64,000 nt of DNA from Paracidovorax wautersii (GCF_031453675.1 NZ_JAVIZX010000001.1:620001-684000); one strand, 5' to 3'. Positions 8,786 through 17,818 are shown, counted from the first letter of the stretch. Translations and numbers: made by a program. The notes: generated by a model from the letters alone, not told the origin.

Positions 8786-9946
8786 ATGACGACCTCCGAC
8801 CGCCCTTTGCACCAGCCGCCGCTCGCGCACCTTCCCGCCACTGTGCAGGGCGCCATCGACTACGCCCTGCGCGCGTCGCAGCACATGGACGCGGGCCACC
8901 ACGCCTACGTGGCCGGCGGCTGCGGACACGACGTGTCGGCCGCGGCCAACCTGCAGGCATTCGCCCGCTGGGGCGTGGTGCCGCGGTTGCTGCGCGATGT
9001 GCGCCAGGGGCACACCCGCACCACGGTCGCTGGCGAGGCCTGGGCGCACCCCATCGCCCTGGCCCCGGTGGCCTACCAGCGGCTGGCGCACCCGCACGGC
9101 GAGGTGGACACGGCACGCGCCGCGGCCGCCACGCAGACGCAGATGGTGGCGAGCACGCTGTCGTCCGTGCCGCTGGAATCGATCGCCCAGGCCGCGGGGC
9201 CGGGCGCGTGGTTCCAGCTGTACTTCCAGCCGCGGCCCGGCGACACGCTGGATCTTGTGCGCCGCGCCGAGGCGGCCGGCTTTGGCGCCATCGTCGTGAC
9301 GCTGGATGCCAGCATCCAGCTGCCCAGCCGCAGCGCATTGCAGGCCGGCTTCCGCATGCCGGCGGACTGCGTTGCGGCCAACCTCGCGGGACAGGCGCCC
9401 CCGCCGCCCGCGCAGGGGGGCGCCGCTGGCGGCAGCCGCATCTTCCAGGGCGCCATGCAGCACGCACCGACCTGGGCCGATCTGCAATGGCTGCAGGGCG
9501 CCACCCGCCTGCCCCTCTGGGTCAAGGGCGTGCTCCATCCCGACGATGCGCGCGCACTGCAGGCCCAGGGCGTGGCCGGTCTAGTCGTCTCCAACCACGG
9601 CGGCCGCAGCCTGGACGGCGCACCGGCCGCGCTGCAGATGCTGCCTGCCGTGCGCGAGGCGGTGGGCGCCGGCTTTCCGGTGCTGCTGGACGGCGGCATC
9701 CGCAGCGGCACCGACGTGTTCAAGGCCCTGGCCCTGGGCGCCGATGCCGTGCTGGTGGGGCGCCTGCAGGTGTACGCCCTCGCCGTGGCCGGTGCACTGG
9801 GCGTGGCGCACATGCTGCGCCTGCTCTGCGAGGAGCTGGAGGCCTGCATGGCGCAGGCCGGCTGCGCCACGCCGGCCGAGATCGGCCCCGGCGCGCTCGT
9901 GCCCGTGCCCGTGCCGGCGCCGGCGCCGCAGCCCACCGCCCTTTGA
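8786..9946 (+). CDS. FMN-dependent alpha-hydroxy-acid oxidase/dehydrogenase
   Basis: Flavoenzyme of 386 residues in the lactate/glycolate/mandelate oxidase family. FMN-barrel signatures are visible: the catalytic histidine H271 in [10 protein letters not shown], and [20 protein letters not shown] with the phosphate-binding turn. A glycine/proline-rich loop near 205-215 corresponds to the family's variable loop 4. The C-terminus is a proline-rich low-complexity tail. It sits 68 bp after the receptor and 34 bp before piuC on the same strand, so it is probably part of the iron-starvation operon. The oxidised substrate is unknown; lactate is one option. Confidence 0.87.
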   Translation: MTTSDRPLHQPPLAHLPATVQGAIDYALRASQHMDAGHHAYVAGGCGHDVSAAANLQAFARWGVVPRLLRDVRQGHTRTTVAGEAWAHPIALAPVAYQRLAHPHGEVDTARAAAATQTQMVASTLSSVPLESIAQAAGPGAWFQLYFQPRPGDTLDLVRRAEAAGFGAIVVTLDASIQLPSRSALQAGFRMPADCVAANLAGQAPPPPAQGGAAGGSRIFQGAMQHAPTWADLQWLQGATRLPLWVKGVLHPDDARALQAQGVAGLVVSNHGGRSLDGAPAALQMLPAVREAVGAGFPVLLDGGIRSGTDVFKALALGADAVLVGRLQVYALAVAGALGVAHMLRLLCEELEACMAQAGCATPAEIGPGALVPVPVPAPAPQPTAL

Positions 9947-9980
9947 CGCCCCTTCTTCTATCCCTTCTTCGCAGACCGCC

Positions 9981-10664
9981 ATGCTGATCACCATCGACAA
10001 AGTCCTGGCCAAGGACGACGTGCAACAGTTCCGCCAGCGCCTGGACGCCGCCGCCTGGCAGAGCGGCACCGCCACGGCGGGAACGCTGGCCGGCAAGGTC
10101 AAGCAGAACCAGCAGATCGAGGACGGCTCGCCCTTGGCGGTGGAGTTGGGCCAGCACATCCTGCGCGCGCTGGGCCGCCACCCGCTGTTCATCTCGGCGG
10201 CACTGCCGCGCAAGATCTACCCGCCCAAGTTCAACCGCTATGCCGACGGCGGCACCTACGGCGCCCATGTAGACAGCGCGGTGATGCAGCTGCCGGGCTC
10301 GCACGAATCCATGCGCACCGACGTGTCGGCCACGCTGTTCCTCGCCGAGCCCACCGAATACGACGGCGGCGAGCTGGAGATCGAGGGCCCGTTCGGCGTG
10401 CAGAGCGTCAAGCTGGAAGCCGGCGACATGGTGCTCTACCCCTCCACCAGCCTGCACCGGGTCACGCCGGTCACGCGCGGCGCGCGCGTGGCCTCGTTCC
10501 TGTGGATCGAGAGCCTGGTGGCTGACGAGGGCGAGCGCACGCTGCTGTTCGACCTGGACCAGGCGATCCAGCAGATCACGCCCACCCTGGCCGCCGACGA
10601 CCGCCGCCTGCTGCAACTGACCGGCGTGTACCACAACCTGCTGCGGCGCTGGGCCCAGACCTGA
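9981..10664 (+). CDS. piuC: PiuC/YbiX-type Fe(II)/2-oxoglutarate dioxygenase
   Basis: Non-heme iron oxygenase of 227 residues. Iron ligands are visible as H96 and D98 (YGAHVDSAV) and H159 (LHRVTPV), with the 2-oxoglutarate arginine shortly after (about 165-168). The double-stranded beta-helix core is followed by a C-terminal helical region typical of YbiX. The ATG at 9981 follows the oxidase stop by 34 bp. In other bacteria this gene lies next to fiu/piuA and is iron-regulated; its substrate is not established. A GC hairpin followed by five Ts (about 10664-10690) could reduce read-through to the next gene. Confidence 0.92.
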   Translation: MLITIDKVLAKDDVQQFRQRLDAAAWQSGTATAGTLAGKVKQNQQIEDGSPLAVELGQHILRALGRHPLFISAALPRKIYPPKFNRYADGGTYGAHVDSAVMQLPGSHESMRTDVSATLFLAEPTEYDGGELEIEGPFGVQSVKLEAGDMVLYPSTSLHRVTPVTRGARVASFLWIESLVADEGERTLLFDLDQAIQQITPTLAADDRRLLQLTGVYHNLLRRWAQT

Positions 10665-10743
10665 GGGGCGCCGCCCCCCGCCGCGCTTTTTAGCTGCGCC
10701 CTCGAAGCCATCGATGATCGACAGAACCACAAGGACTCCCCCC

Positions 10744-11010
10744 ATGAGAATCTCCCACCGAATCGCCGCCGCCGTCCTCGCCCTGGCCGCAGGCAGTGCC
10801 TGGTCCCACGGCGGCGTGACCTGCCCTGCCCACCCCAAGGCCGAATGGCGCCCCCATACCGAGCTGCACGAGAAGCTGGTCAAGGAAGGCTGGACCATCC
10901 GCCGCATGGAGCGCTCGGCCACCTGCTATGAGGTCTACGGCAAGGACCCGCAGGGCAAGCGCGTGGAGGCCTTCTTCGATCCGAAGACCCTGGAACGTGT
11001 CGAAGAGTAA
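10744..11010 (+). CDS. PepSY-domain periplasmic protein
   Basis: Small exported protein of 88 residues with a signal peptide (1-21, MRISHRIAAAVLALAAGSAW) and one PepSY-type domain: the ELHEKLVKEGWTIRRMER helix followed by CYEVYGKDPQGKRVEAFFDP strands. Two cysteines (CPAHP and CYEV) may pair. The ATG at 10744 has AAGGA at 10731-10735. It overlaps the start of the cytochrome b gene, and PepSY plus cytochrome b is a known pairing for periplasmic ferric reduction or electron transfer. A role in reducing imported ferric siderophore is inferred. Confidence 0.8.
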   Translation: MRISHRIAAAVLALAAGSAWSHGGVTCPAHPKAEWRPHTELHEKLVKEGWTIRRMERSATCYEVYGKDPQGKRVEAFFDPKTLERVEE

Positions 11011-11548
11011 GCCGCAGAGGCTGCGGGTCTGGGACAGGCCCGTGCGCCTGCTGCACTGGTCGCTGGCCGCCAGCGTGGTGGTGGCCTGGCTCACGCGCAG
11101 CCAGCTGGGGCCGGTGCACGAAGTACCGGGCTATATCGCCTGCGCGCTGGGCGGCGCCCGCATCGCCTGGGGGTTCTGGGGCAGCCGGTACGCGCGCTTC
11201 GCCCAGTTCGTGCGCGCCCCCGCGCACACCCTGCACTACCTGCGCGGCGTGCTCGCGGCCCGGGCCCCGCGCTACCTGGGGCACAACCCGCTCGGCGGCT
11301 GGATGGTGCTGGCCCTGCTGGCCGACTTAGCCGCCCTCGGCGGCACCGGCTGGCTCTACAACACTGACCTGTTCTGGGGGTACGGCTGGCTGGCCCACCT
11401 GCACGCCGGCCTGGGCTGGATGCTGCTGGCCCTGGTCACGCTGCATGTCGGGGGCGTACTCCTGACCAGCTGGCAGCACCGCGAAAACCTGGTGCGGGCC
11501 ATGCTCACGGGCGACAAGCCCGCCGCAAAGGACGACGACGTGGCCTGA
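10997..11548 (+). CDS. Cytochrome b561-family membrane cytochrome
   Basis: Di-heme membrane cytochrome of 183 residues with four predicted helices. Candidate heme ligands are H20 in RLLHWSLA and the histidines in AHLHAGLGWM and VTLHVGG, the arrangement of bacterial cytochrome b561/Ni-hydrogenase-type b subunits. The GTG at 10997 lies inside the PepSY gene (14-bp overlap), suggesting translational coupling. A frame open from 10928 is an extension lacking a plausible start. It probably passes electrons from the membrane quinone pool to the periplasm; the partner is likely the PepSY protein. Confidence 0.83.
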   Translation: MSKSKPQRLRVWDRPVRLLHWSLAASVVVAWLTRSQLGPVHEVPGYIACALGGARIAWGFWGSRYARFAQFVRAPAHTLHYLRGVLAARAPRYLGHNPLGGWMVLALLADLAALGGTGWLYNTDLFWGYGWLAHLHAGLGWMLLALVTLHVGGVLLTSWQHRENLVRAMLTGDKPAAKDDDVA

Positions 11549-11590
11549 GCGGCCCGCCGGCGTCACATCGGGAGGCTGGCGCCGTCGCCC

Positions 11591-12133
11591 TCAGAACCGG
11601 TGCTGCTGGGCGCAGCCCAGCACGTGGTTCGTGTTGCTGGACATGCACTGGTAGAAGGCGCGCTTGGCACCGGTGGACGATTCGCAGTCGCCCACCGTGA
11701 TCTGTCCGCGTGTGCTGCGGATCTGCTGGGCGGTGGCGTCGAACTTCTCACGCGTCATGTACCCGTCGCGCATATTCTTCTCGCCGGTCTCCAGCATGGT
11801 GTCCAAGCCGTAGGTGGCGTTGCTCACCGCCACCGAGCACGACAGCTTGGGCGTACCCGGCTGGGTCTTCAGCAGCCCGCGGGTCATGTCTTCCACCTGG
11901 GCCTGCACTTCCTTGGGCAGTTTCTTGGAGGGCGCTGCGCCCCCACCGCCCGAAGCGCCCGGCCCGAGGTTGTGCAGCCTGGGCTGCTGGGCCGTTTCCA
12001 GATCGGGCGGCTGAGAGCCGTACTGCGTGCGGCCCTGCGCATCCACCCATTTGTAGACCGGCTGCGCCTGCGCGGCGCCCACCAGCAATGCGGCAGCAGC
12101 CGTCAGCGCTGCAGCCATCCCTCGTTCCAGCAT
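11591..12133 (-). CDS. DUF4124-domain exported protein
   Basis: A 180-residue secreted protein with a signal peptide (1-23, ending GAAQAQP) followed at once by the DUF4124 motif VYKWVDAQGRTQYGSQPP, a short beta segment common in Burkholderiales envelope proteins. A glycine/alanine linker, then a helical C-terminal half with four cysteines (LSCSV, GDCES, QCMSS, LGCAQ), probably two disulfides. Function unknown. It converges on the cytochrome b gene and lies 160 bp downstream of slt on the same strand. Confidence 0.8.
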   Translation of the reverse strand: MLERGMAAALTAAAALLVGAAQAQPVYKWVDAQGRTQYGSQPPDLETAQQPRLHNLGPGASGGGGAAPSKKLPKEVQAQVEDMTRGLLKTQPGTPKLSCSVAVSNATYGLDTMLETGEKNMRDGYMTREKFDATAQQIRSTRGQITVGDCESSTGAKRAFYQCMSSNTNHVLGCAQQHRF

Positions 12134-12293
12134 GTGATTCTTCCGATCGCTTGCTTGGCGCAGGCCACCGCGGCCCGCGTCCTCCCACCTGTGCCGGTCC
12201 GCAGCGCCCTCCCCAGAGCGCTGCCCGCCGCATCACGTCGTGCGGCGGCCGGCCAGACGGGCGATCATATCGCCGCGTGCGCGCCGCAGGCGT

Positions 12294-14276
12294 TCAGGGC
12301 AGGTCCTTGTTGGGCTCGGGCACCGATGCATCGCGCGGCCCCACCGTCCCCAGCCGCGCCTTGAGGGACTGCGGCTGCCCCGTCAGGATGGCCGCGTAGC
12401 TGGTGGTGTTGGACAGCACCTTCTTCACGTAGTCGCGCGTTTCGGAGAAGGGCACGTTCTCGGCCCAGATGGCCGCATCCAGCACCGGTCCGTTGCGCCA
12501 CACGCGGGGCCGGCCCGGGCCGGCGTTGTAGGCCGCGGCGGCCAGCGGCATGGAGCCGTCGAAGTCGTCCAGCGCGAGCTTGAGGTAGGCCGTGCCGATG
12601 GTGATGTTGGTGTCGCGGTCGTTGATCTGGTCGGGCGTGAAGGTCGTCAGCCCGATCTTGCGCGCCGTCCAACGTGCCGTGGCCGGCATCACCTGCATGA
12701 GGCCGGAGGCACCCACGCCGGAGCGCGCATCCATGATGAAGCGGCTTTCCTGGCGGATCAGGCCGTAGACGTAGGCCGGGTCCAGCCCGATGGCCTGCGC
12801 GCGGGCCACCACCGCGTTGCGGAACGGCATGGGAAAGCGCTGCGACACATCGGCAAAACCCTTGGTGCGCTCGCTGGTGTTGATGCAGCGGTCCCACACC
12901 TCGCGCTGGCAGGCCAGGTCGGCCGCGGCCAGCAGCTCGCGGTCGGGCATGCCGCCGGGCGTGTGCAGGTTGGTGGTGTAGTTCCACTCGCGCACGCCTT
13001 CGCTGCGCAGGCCCAGCTGGATGGCATAGAGCCCGCGGACCAGGCCGGGGTTGGCGCGTGCGGCCGCCTTCTCTTCGGGCGTGAGCGGTGCGGGCGCCGC
13101 CGGCAGGCCCACGCGCTGGCCCAGTTCCTCCAGCGCCAGCTGTTCGTAGAAGCCGCTGTGGCCGGCGATGCGCTCCAGCAGCTGGCGGATCTCGGCGCGG
13201 TCTTCGTCGCCGGGGCGGTTGGCGAGCAGGGAACGCGCCTTCCAGTACGTCCAGGTGCTGTCCTTACGCGCCTCGGGGCTCATGGCATCGATGGCGCGGC
13301 CGGCCACCTTCCACTGGCCGGCGCGCAAGGCGGCCCGCACCTTCCAGCCGAGCATGTCGTCGGTCAGGTCGGAGTCCTTGGTCACGTTGGCGAAGTAGCC
13401 GAGCGCATCGCCCGACAGCGCGATGGCCGATTGCTTGCCGATTACGCCCCACACCCAGTTGCGCTCTTCGGCGCCGAGCTGCACGCCCCACTTGGAATCC
13501 AGCAGCTGGGCGGTGGTGGCGAGGTCGCTCATGGCCATCTTGATGAGCGCCAGCCCGATCAGCTCCTGGCGCACCTTGCCGCCGGCCGTGGCGCGGCTGG
13601 CCAGGAACTTGGCTGGCGAGCCCAGCACATCGCGCAGCAGGGGCAGCGCCTCGGGCGCGACGATCTCCACCGCGTTCTGCACCACGCGCGAGCGGTTGGC
13701 CTCGGCGGCCAGGCGGGCCTTGCGCCACACGTCGGCGGCCTTGATGCGCTTGCTGGCGTACATCTGGGCGGCAGCATGTGTACAGCCGTCGTCCACCTCG
13801 CGCAGCGCATACCAGTTGCGCAGCACCTCCTCGTCGGCGCCGGCCGGGGCGGCGCCCTTGATCTGGTCCACCGTGAGGGCGTAGCAGCGCACCTCGCGGT
13901 CGTCGGACATGCGGTACTGCGGGTGCAGCTCGGCGAACTGCGCCCAGTCGCGGCGCTGGCCCACCAGCAGCAACCAATCGTTGCGCAGCCGGTCCTCCTG
14001 GTAGGTGCCGGCGTAGCGCTGCAGGAAGGCGCTGACCTCGCCGGGCGAGGCCTCGTTCAGCCGGGCCTTCAGCTCCCAGTAGGCGGCCCAGGGCTCCAGG
14101 GCGTGGCCCCGGGCAGCCGGCAGCAGCGCCGCCAGCGCGGCCTTGTCGCCCTTGCGGAAGGCTTTCTGCATTTCCAGCACGGCGTCGTCGCCGCGGTTTT
14201 GCGCCAGGGCAAGGGGCGAAACAGCCGTCATCAATGCGCCGGCCACGAGCGGTGTCAGAATCTTGAGCAATTGCAT
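12294..14276 (-). CDS. slt: Soluble lytic murein transglycosylase
   Basis: Periplasmic enzyme of 660 residues that cleaves the MurNAc-GlcNAc bond of peptidoglycan with anhydro-muropeptide formation. Signal peptide at 1-25 (ending PLALA). A long alpha-helical superhelix domain covers most of the protein. The C-terminal lysozyme-like domain contains the catalytic glutamate in LIRQESRFIMDARSG, then GASGLMQVMPATARW and YNAGPGRPRVW. Length matches Slt70-type enzymes. It is divergent from the 5-FTHF cyclo-ligase gene, whose start lies 14 bp away, so the promoters must overlap. Confidence 0.93.
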   Translation of the reverse strand: MQLLKILTPLVAGALMTAVSPLALAQNRGDDAVLEMQKAFRKGDKAALAALLPAARGHALEPWAAYWELKARLNEASPGEVSAFLQRYAGTYQEDRLRNDWLLLVGQRRDWAQFAELHPQYRMSDDREVRCYALTVDQIKGAAPAGADEEVLRNWYALREVDDGCTHAAAQMYASKRIKAADVWRKARLAAEANRSRVVQNAVEIVAPEALPLLRDVLGSPAKFLASRATAGGKVRQELIGLALIKMAMSDLATTAQLLDSKWGVQLGAEERNWVWGVIGKQSAIALSGDALGYFANVTKDSDLTDDMLGWKVRAALRAGQWKVAGRAIDAMSPEARKDSTWTYWKARSLLANRPGDEDRAEIRQLLERIAGHSGFYEQLALEELGQRVGLPAAPAPLTPEEKAAARANPGLVRGLYAIQLGLRSEGVREWNYTTNLHTPGGMPDRELLAAADLACQREVWDRCINTSERTKGFADVSQRFPMPFRNAVVARAQAIGLDPAYVYGLIRQESRFIMDARSGVGASGLMQVMPATARWTARKIGLTTFTPDQINDRDTNITIGTAYLKLALDDFDGSMPLAAAAYNAGPGRPRVWRNGPVLDAAIWAENVPFSETRDYVKKVLSNTTSYAAILTGQPQSLKARLGTVGPRDASVPEPNKDLP

Positions 14277-14290
14277 TGGGGAATTATGTG

Positions 14291-14863
14291 ATGGACAAAG
14301 CCGCCCTGCGCCGCGAACTGGTAGAACAACGCCTCAATTTGGCAGACCGCCTACAGCGCGCAGACCAGCTGCAGCGCGTCATGCGCATCTGGCTGGTGGA
14401 CCGGCCCGACACCATCATCGGCGCCTACTGGCCCATCAAGGGCGAGTTCGATCCTCTGCCCGCCCTGCACCGCTGGAAGGAAGACGGCGAACTGCTGGAC
14501 GAGCCGCTGCGCCGGCGCATCGGCCTGCCGGTCGTCGACAAGGTGCACAAGACGCTGACATTCCACGCCTGGTACCCCGGCTGCCCGATGGAGGAAGACG
14601 CCTACGGCATCCCCAAGCCCAAGGACACCGAGCTGATCGTGCCGACCCTGCTCTTCGTGCCGTGCGTGGGCTACGGCCCCGGCGGCTACCGGCTGGGCTA
14701 CGGCGGCGGCTTCTACGACCGCACGCTCGCCACGCTGCAGCCACGGCCCACCACGGTGGGGCTGGGCTTCACGCATGGCTATCTGGACGAGTTCGAGCCC
14801 GAGCCGCATGACCTGCCGCTGGACGCCATCCTGAACGACAACGGGGTGGTCTGGCCGGTATAA
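14291..14863 (+). CDS. 5-formyltetrahydrofolate cyclo-ligase
   Basis: ATP-dependent enzyme (190 residues) that converts 5-formyl-THF to 5,10-methenyl-THF. The signature GYGGGFYDRTLA is present near residue 137, together with PCVGYGPGGYRLG, and the N-terminal basic helix DKAALRRELVEQR. The ATG at 14291 is chosen over the upstream TTG at 14276 because it has TGGGGAA before it and a normal family N-terminus. Divergent from slt with only 14 bp between starts. A hairpin-rich repeat follows the stop. Confidence 0.92.
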   Translation: MDKAALRRELVEQRLNLADRLQRADQLQRVMRIWLVDRPDTIIGAYWPIKGEFDPLPALHRWKEDGELLDEPLRRRIGLPVVDKVHKTLTFHAWYPGCPMEEDAYGIPKPKDTELIVPTLLFVPCVGYGPGGYRLGYGGGFYDRTLATLQPRPTTVGLGFTHGYLDEFEPEPHDLPLDAILNDNGVVWPV

Positions 14864-14871
14864 GGACCATC

Positions 14872-15045
14872 CCCCTGAGCGGGAGCGCCGCTCCGTGCAG
14901 CCGCCAGAGGCGGCAGCCCTTCGCGCACGTCCAAGCCTGCGAGCAGGCTTGGAGCCGCGGCGCTCAGCCCCTTCTCTCACGCTCACGCGTGGGAAGGGGA
15001 ACGACGCCGGTGGCCGGGCAAAGCCCGTTCCACGGCGTCTGCTGG
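14872..15045. repeat. Multi-hairpin repeat family R2, copy 1
   Basis: This fills most of the 335-bp gap between the cyclo-ligase and GST genes. It begins CCCCCTGAGC and contains five hairpins: GAGCGG/CCGCTC (about 14876-14892), GCCGCC-aga-GGCGGC, CCAAGCCTG/CAGGCTTGG, CCCCTTC/GAAGGGG with inner CACGC/GCGTG (14968-14999), and GACGCC/GGCGTC with inner CGGGC-AAA-GCCCG (15003-15039). The same start and the last two hairpins recur at 44281-44450 with different but still complementary stems. No gene seen. Confidence 0.75.
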
Positions 15046-15198
15046 CATGGCCTGCTCCGCGGCCCTCTGAGGGTTGGAGTGCAGGGGGCAGCGAGCGATG
15101 CGCCCCGTGCATCAAACCGGGGCATGCAACGCAACACTGGCGCAGCGTGGGCTGGCTAGACTTTCGGCTCCCTTCATCCCTGTCCGGCAAGGCCTCCC

Positions 15199-15885
15199 AT
15201 GCTCCAGCTCTACATCGGCAACAAGAACTACTCCTCCTGGTCCATGCGGCCGTGGGTGCTGCTGCGGCAGGCCGGCATTCCTTTCGAGGAGGTCGTCCTG
15301 CGCTTCGACAGCTTCGACGCGGGCTCGCAGTTCAAGCAGCAGATCGGCGCCGTCACGCCCACCGGCAAGGTGCCAGTGCTGGTGGACGACCGCTTCGCCG
15401 TGTGGGACACGCTGGCCATCGCCGAGTACGTGGCCGAGCGCCACCCCGACAAGCAGCTGTGGCCGGCCGACGTACAGGCCCGCGCCCGGGCCCGCTGCGT
15501 CGTGGCCGAGATGCACAGCGGCTTCGGCAGCCTGCGCAGCGCCTGCCCGATGAACATCGAGGCCCATCTGCCGGACGTTGGCGCCCTGATCTGGCGCGAC
15601 AACGCCGGCGTGCGCGCCGACGTGCAGCGCCTGGCGGCCATGTGGACCGAGCTGCTGGCCGCCTACGGCGGACCCATGCTCTTCGGCCACTTCACCATTG
15701 CCGACGCTTTCTTCGCCCCGGTCTGCATGCGCCTGACCACCTACGCGCTGCCGCTGCCGCCCGCCATCGCCGACTACGTGCAGCGCGTGCGCGCCCTGCC
15801 GGGCGTGAAGGACTGGATCGACGGCGCGCTGGCCGAGAAGGATTTCCGCGACTTTGAGGAGCCGTACCGGCTCCAGGCGGACTGA
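15199..15885 (+). CDS. Glutathione S-transferase family protein
   Basis: Cytosolic protein of 228 residues. An N-terminal thioredoxin-like domain (1-80) has the start LYIGNKNYSSWSMRPW, where the serine near residue 14 is the candidate glutathione-activating residue, and cis-proline motif GKVPVLVDD. A C-terminal helical domain includes FGHFTIADAFFAPV, the N-capping box/hydrophobic staple region of GSTs. The substrate is unknown. The ATG at 15199 begins at the first strand. The gene stands alone after the R2 repeat; R1 copy B lies just downstream. Confidence 0.9.
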   Translation: MLQLYIGNKNYSSWSMRPWVLLRQAGIPFEEVVLRFDSFDAGSQFKQQIGAVTPTGKVPVLVDDRFAVWDTLAIAEYVAERHPDKQLWPADVQARARARCVVAEMHSGFGSLRSACPMNIEAHLPDVGALIWRDNAGVRADVQRLAAMWTELLAAYGGPMLFGHFTIADAFFAPVCMRLTTYALPLPPAIADYVQRVRALPGVKDWIDGALAEKDFRDFEEPYRLQAD

Positions 15886-15895
15886 CGCAGACCGC

Positions 15896-15997
15896 TACTT
15901 TATTGATAGCTGGATGCGCTTGATTTGATGGGGATTTGGATAGTTTTCAATCCAAAGTCCGCTACTGACAAGCGCTTCACGCTCCTATTTAAGAAGC
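15896..15997. repeat. Intergenic repeat family R1, copy B
   Basis: AT-rich segment between convergent genes. It holds GCTACTTTATTGATAGCT at its left end and CTGACAAGCGCTTCACGC toward its right end, partial and rearranged versions of the R1 motifs. A central inverted repeat ATTTGGATAG/TTTTCAATCCAAA could fold, and may serve as a terminator for one or both convergent genes. Confidence 0.6.
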
Positions 15998-16028
15998 ACA
16001 TCTCGCGCTGCCCGTCGGCGCCCGCAGC

Positions 16029-16484
16029 TCAGCGGAACTGCTTGCGCAGATGGGCCCGGTGGCGCGCGATGTGGGCCATCTGCGCTGGCGCAATGGAGCC
16101 GCCCAGGTCCTCCCCGTCACCGTTGAGCACGGCGTTGGCATGGGCCAGCGCGCGGGCCACCACCTCCTGCTCGTCCAGGCCCTGCTGCGCCGCCAGGTCC
16201 AGCGCCACGCGGCGCATGGCGCGCTGGGCCAGCATCCACATGGCGCCGTAGCGGTCCCAGGCCAGGGCCGTTTCCTGCGCTTTCTCATGGTCGGCCAGGA
16301 TCTCGCTGAGCGGCTTGTTCAGCACCTCCTGCAGGGCGTCGAGCCGCTCCTGCAAAGCCTCCACACGCTGTTCCATCTGCGCGGCCTGCACCGCCTTGTC
16401 GACCACCGCGTTGGGGTCGGCAGGCACGGGCACCGAGCCGTCGGGATTCATCTGGGCGATGGTGAGAGAAGAGGCGATGGACAT
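16029..16484 (-). CDS. Hypothetical coiled-coil protein
   Basis: A 151-residue protein beginning MSIASSLTIAQMNPDGSVPV. Residues about 25-70 are strongly heptad-like (EQRVEALQERLDALQEVLNK), predicting a coiled coil, and the C-terminal half is helical and basic (MAHIARHRAHLRKQFR). The first residues are only weakly hydrophobic, so it is probably cytoplasmic. No known family recognised. The start could also be the ATG at 16451. It is divergent from cca, 83 bp away, and converges on GST. Coding is supported by GC-rich third positions. Confidence 0.65.
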   Translation of the reverse strand: MSIASSLTIAQMNPDGSVPVPADPNAVVDKAVQAAQMEQRVEALQERLDALQEVLNKPLSEILADHEKAQETALAWDRYGAMWMLAQRAMRRVALDLAAQQGLDEQEVVARALAHANAVLNGDGEDLGGSIAPAQMAHIARHRAHLRKQFR

Positions 16485-16567
16485 GGCGGCGAACGCGGCG
16501 GCAAGAAAGGAACGCGCCGACTATAGAAGAACGGAACCGGCCGCTGCGCCCTCGCTACACTGCCCGC

Positions 16568-17818
16568 ATGCAAATCTACATGGTCGGCGGCGCCGTGCGC
16601 GACAGGCTGCTGGGCCGCCCGGTGCACGACCGCGACTGGGTGGTGGTCGGTGCCACGCCCGAAGACATGGCCGCCCAAGGCTACCTCCCCGTGGGGCGCG
16701 ACTTTCCCGTGTTCCTGCACCCGCAAACTCGGGAAGAGTACGCGCTGGCCCGCACCGAGCGCAAGAGCGGCCGCGGCTACCGCGGCTTCGCCGTGCAGGC
16801 CTCGCCCGATGTCACGCTGGAGCAAGACCTCTCGCGCCGCGACCTCACCATCAATGCCATCGCCGCCAGCGCGGACGATGCCCCCGGCGCGCCGCAGCTC
16901 ATCGACCCCTACCACGGCGTGCGCGACATCGAAGCGCGCGTGCTGCGCCATGTGACCGACGCCTTCCGCGAGGACCCCGTGCGCATCCTGCGCCTGGCGC
17001 GCTTTGCCGCGCGCTTCACCGACTTCAGCGTCGCCCCCGAGACGATGCAGCTCATGCGCGAGATGGTCGAGGACGGCGAGGTGGACCACCTCGTGCCCGA
17101 GCGCGTGTGGCAGGAGCTGGCGCGCGGGCTGATGGAAGAGCGGCCGTCCCGCATGTTCGAGGTGCTGCGCGAGTGCGGCGCGCTCGCCGTGCTGCTGCCC
17201 GAGGTGGCGCGCCTGTGGGGCGTGCCGCAGCGCGCCGAATACCACCCCGAGGTGGACACCGGCGTGCACCTGATGATGGTGCTGGACATGAGCGCCCGGC
17301 TGCAGGCCCCGCTCACCGTGCGCTTCGCCTGCCTGGCGCACGACCTGGGCAAGGGCACGACGCCGGCCCACGTACTGCCGCGCCACATCGGGCACGAAGA
17401 GCGCAGCGCGCGCCTGCTCAAGGGCGTGGCCGAGCGCCTGCGCGTGCCGGTGGACTGCCGCGAGACCGCCGACGTGGTGGCGCGCGAGCACGGCAACATC
17501 CACCGCAGCGGCGACCTGGGCGCCGCTGCCCTGGTTCGCCTGCTGGAGCGCTGCGACGCCTTCCGCAAGCCGGAGCGCTTCGGGCAGATTCTGCTGGCCT
17601 GCGAGTGCGACGCACGCGGCCGCCTGGGAATGGACGAGCAGCCTTACCCGCAGCGCCCCCGGCTGCAGGCCGCCCTGGCCACGGCCAGCGCCGTGGACAC
17701 CGCCGCCGTGGCCGCCGAGGCCCGTGCCCGCGGCGCCGAAGGTCCGGCCATCGGCCAGGCGATCCAGAAGGCGCGCGTGCGGGCACTGGAAACCGCCGCC
17801 AGCCCCACAGCGGAGTGA
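16568..17818 (+). CDS. cca: CCA-adding tRNA nucleotidyltransferase with HD domain
   Basis: Adds or repairs the 3' CCA of tRNAs. The 416-residue protein starts MQIYMVGGAVRDRLLG (class II nucleotidyltransferase GGxVRD motif), with the acidic pair in HDRDWVVVG, the RRDLTINAIA motif and the head-neck basic region. A C-terminal HD domain (SARLQAP...ACLAHDLGKGTTP, then HGNIHR) gives the phosphohydrolase activities known for the E. coli-type enzyme. Length matches the multifunctional CCA protein. Stands alone between the coiled-coil gene and trxC. Confidence 0.94.
   Translation: MQIYMVGGAVRDRLLGRPVHDRDWVVVGATPEDMAAQGYLPVGRDFPVFLHPQTREEYALARTERKSGRGYRGFAVQASPDVTLEQDLSRRDLTINAIAASADDAPGAPQLIDPYHGVRDIEARVLRHVTDAFREDPVRILRLARFAARFTDFSVAPETMQLMREMVEDGEVDHLVPERVWQELARGLMEERPSRMFEVLRECGALAVLLPEVARLWGVPQRAEYHPEVDTGVHLMMVLDMSARLQAPLTVRFACLAHDLGKGTTPAHVLPRHIGHEERSARLLKGVAERLRVPVDCRETADVVAREHGNIHRSGDLGAAALVRLLERCDAFRKPERFGQILLACECDARGRLGMDEQPYPQRPRLQAALATASAVDTAAVAAEARARGAEGPAIGQAIQKARVRALETAASPTAE

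Noticed and set aside
6252-9467. A 1071-codon minus-strand open frame
   Set aside because: It lies opposite the receptor and oxidase genes and has low-complexity composition (alanine, glycine, arginine, histidine, valine). This is the expected shadow of GC-rich codons, not a gene.
14872-15045. CRISPR-like array
   Set aside because: The repeated units are hairpins of differing sequence with no regular repeat-spacer pattern, and no cas genes are present.
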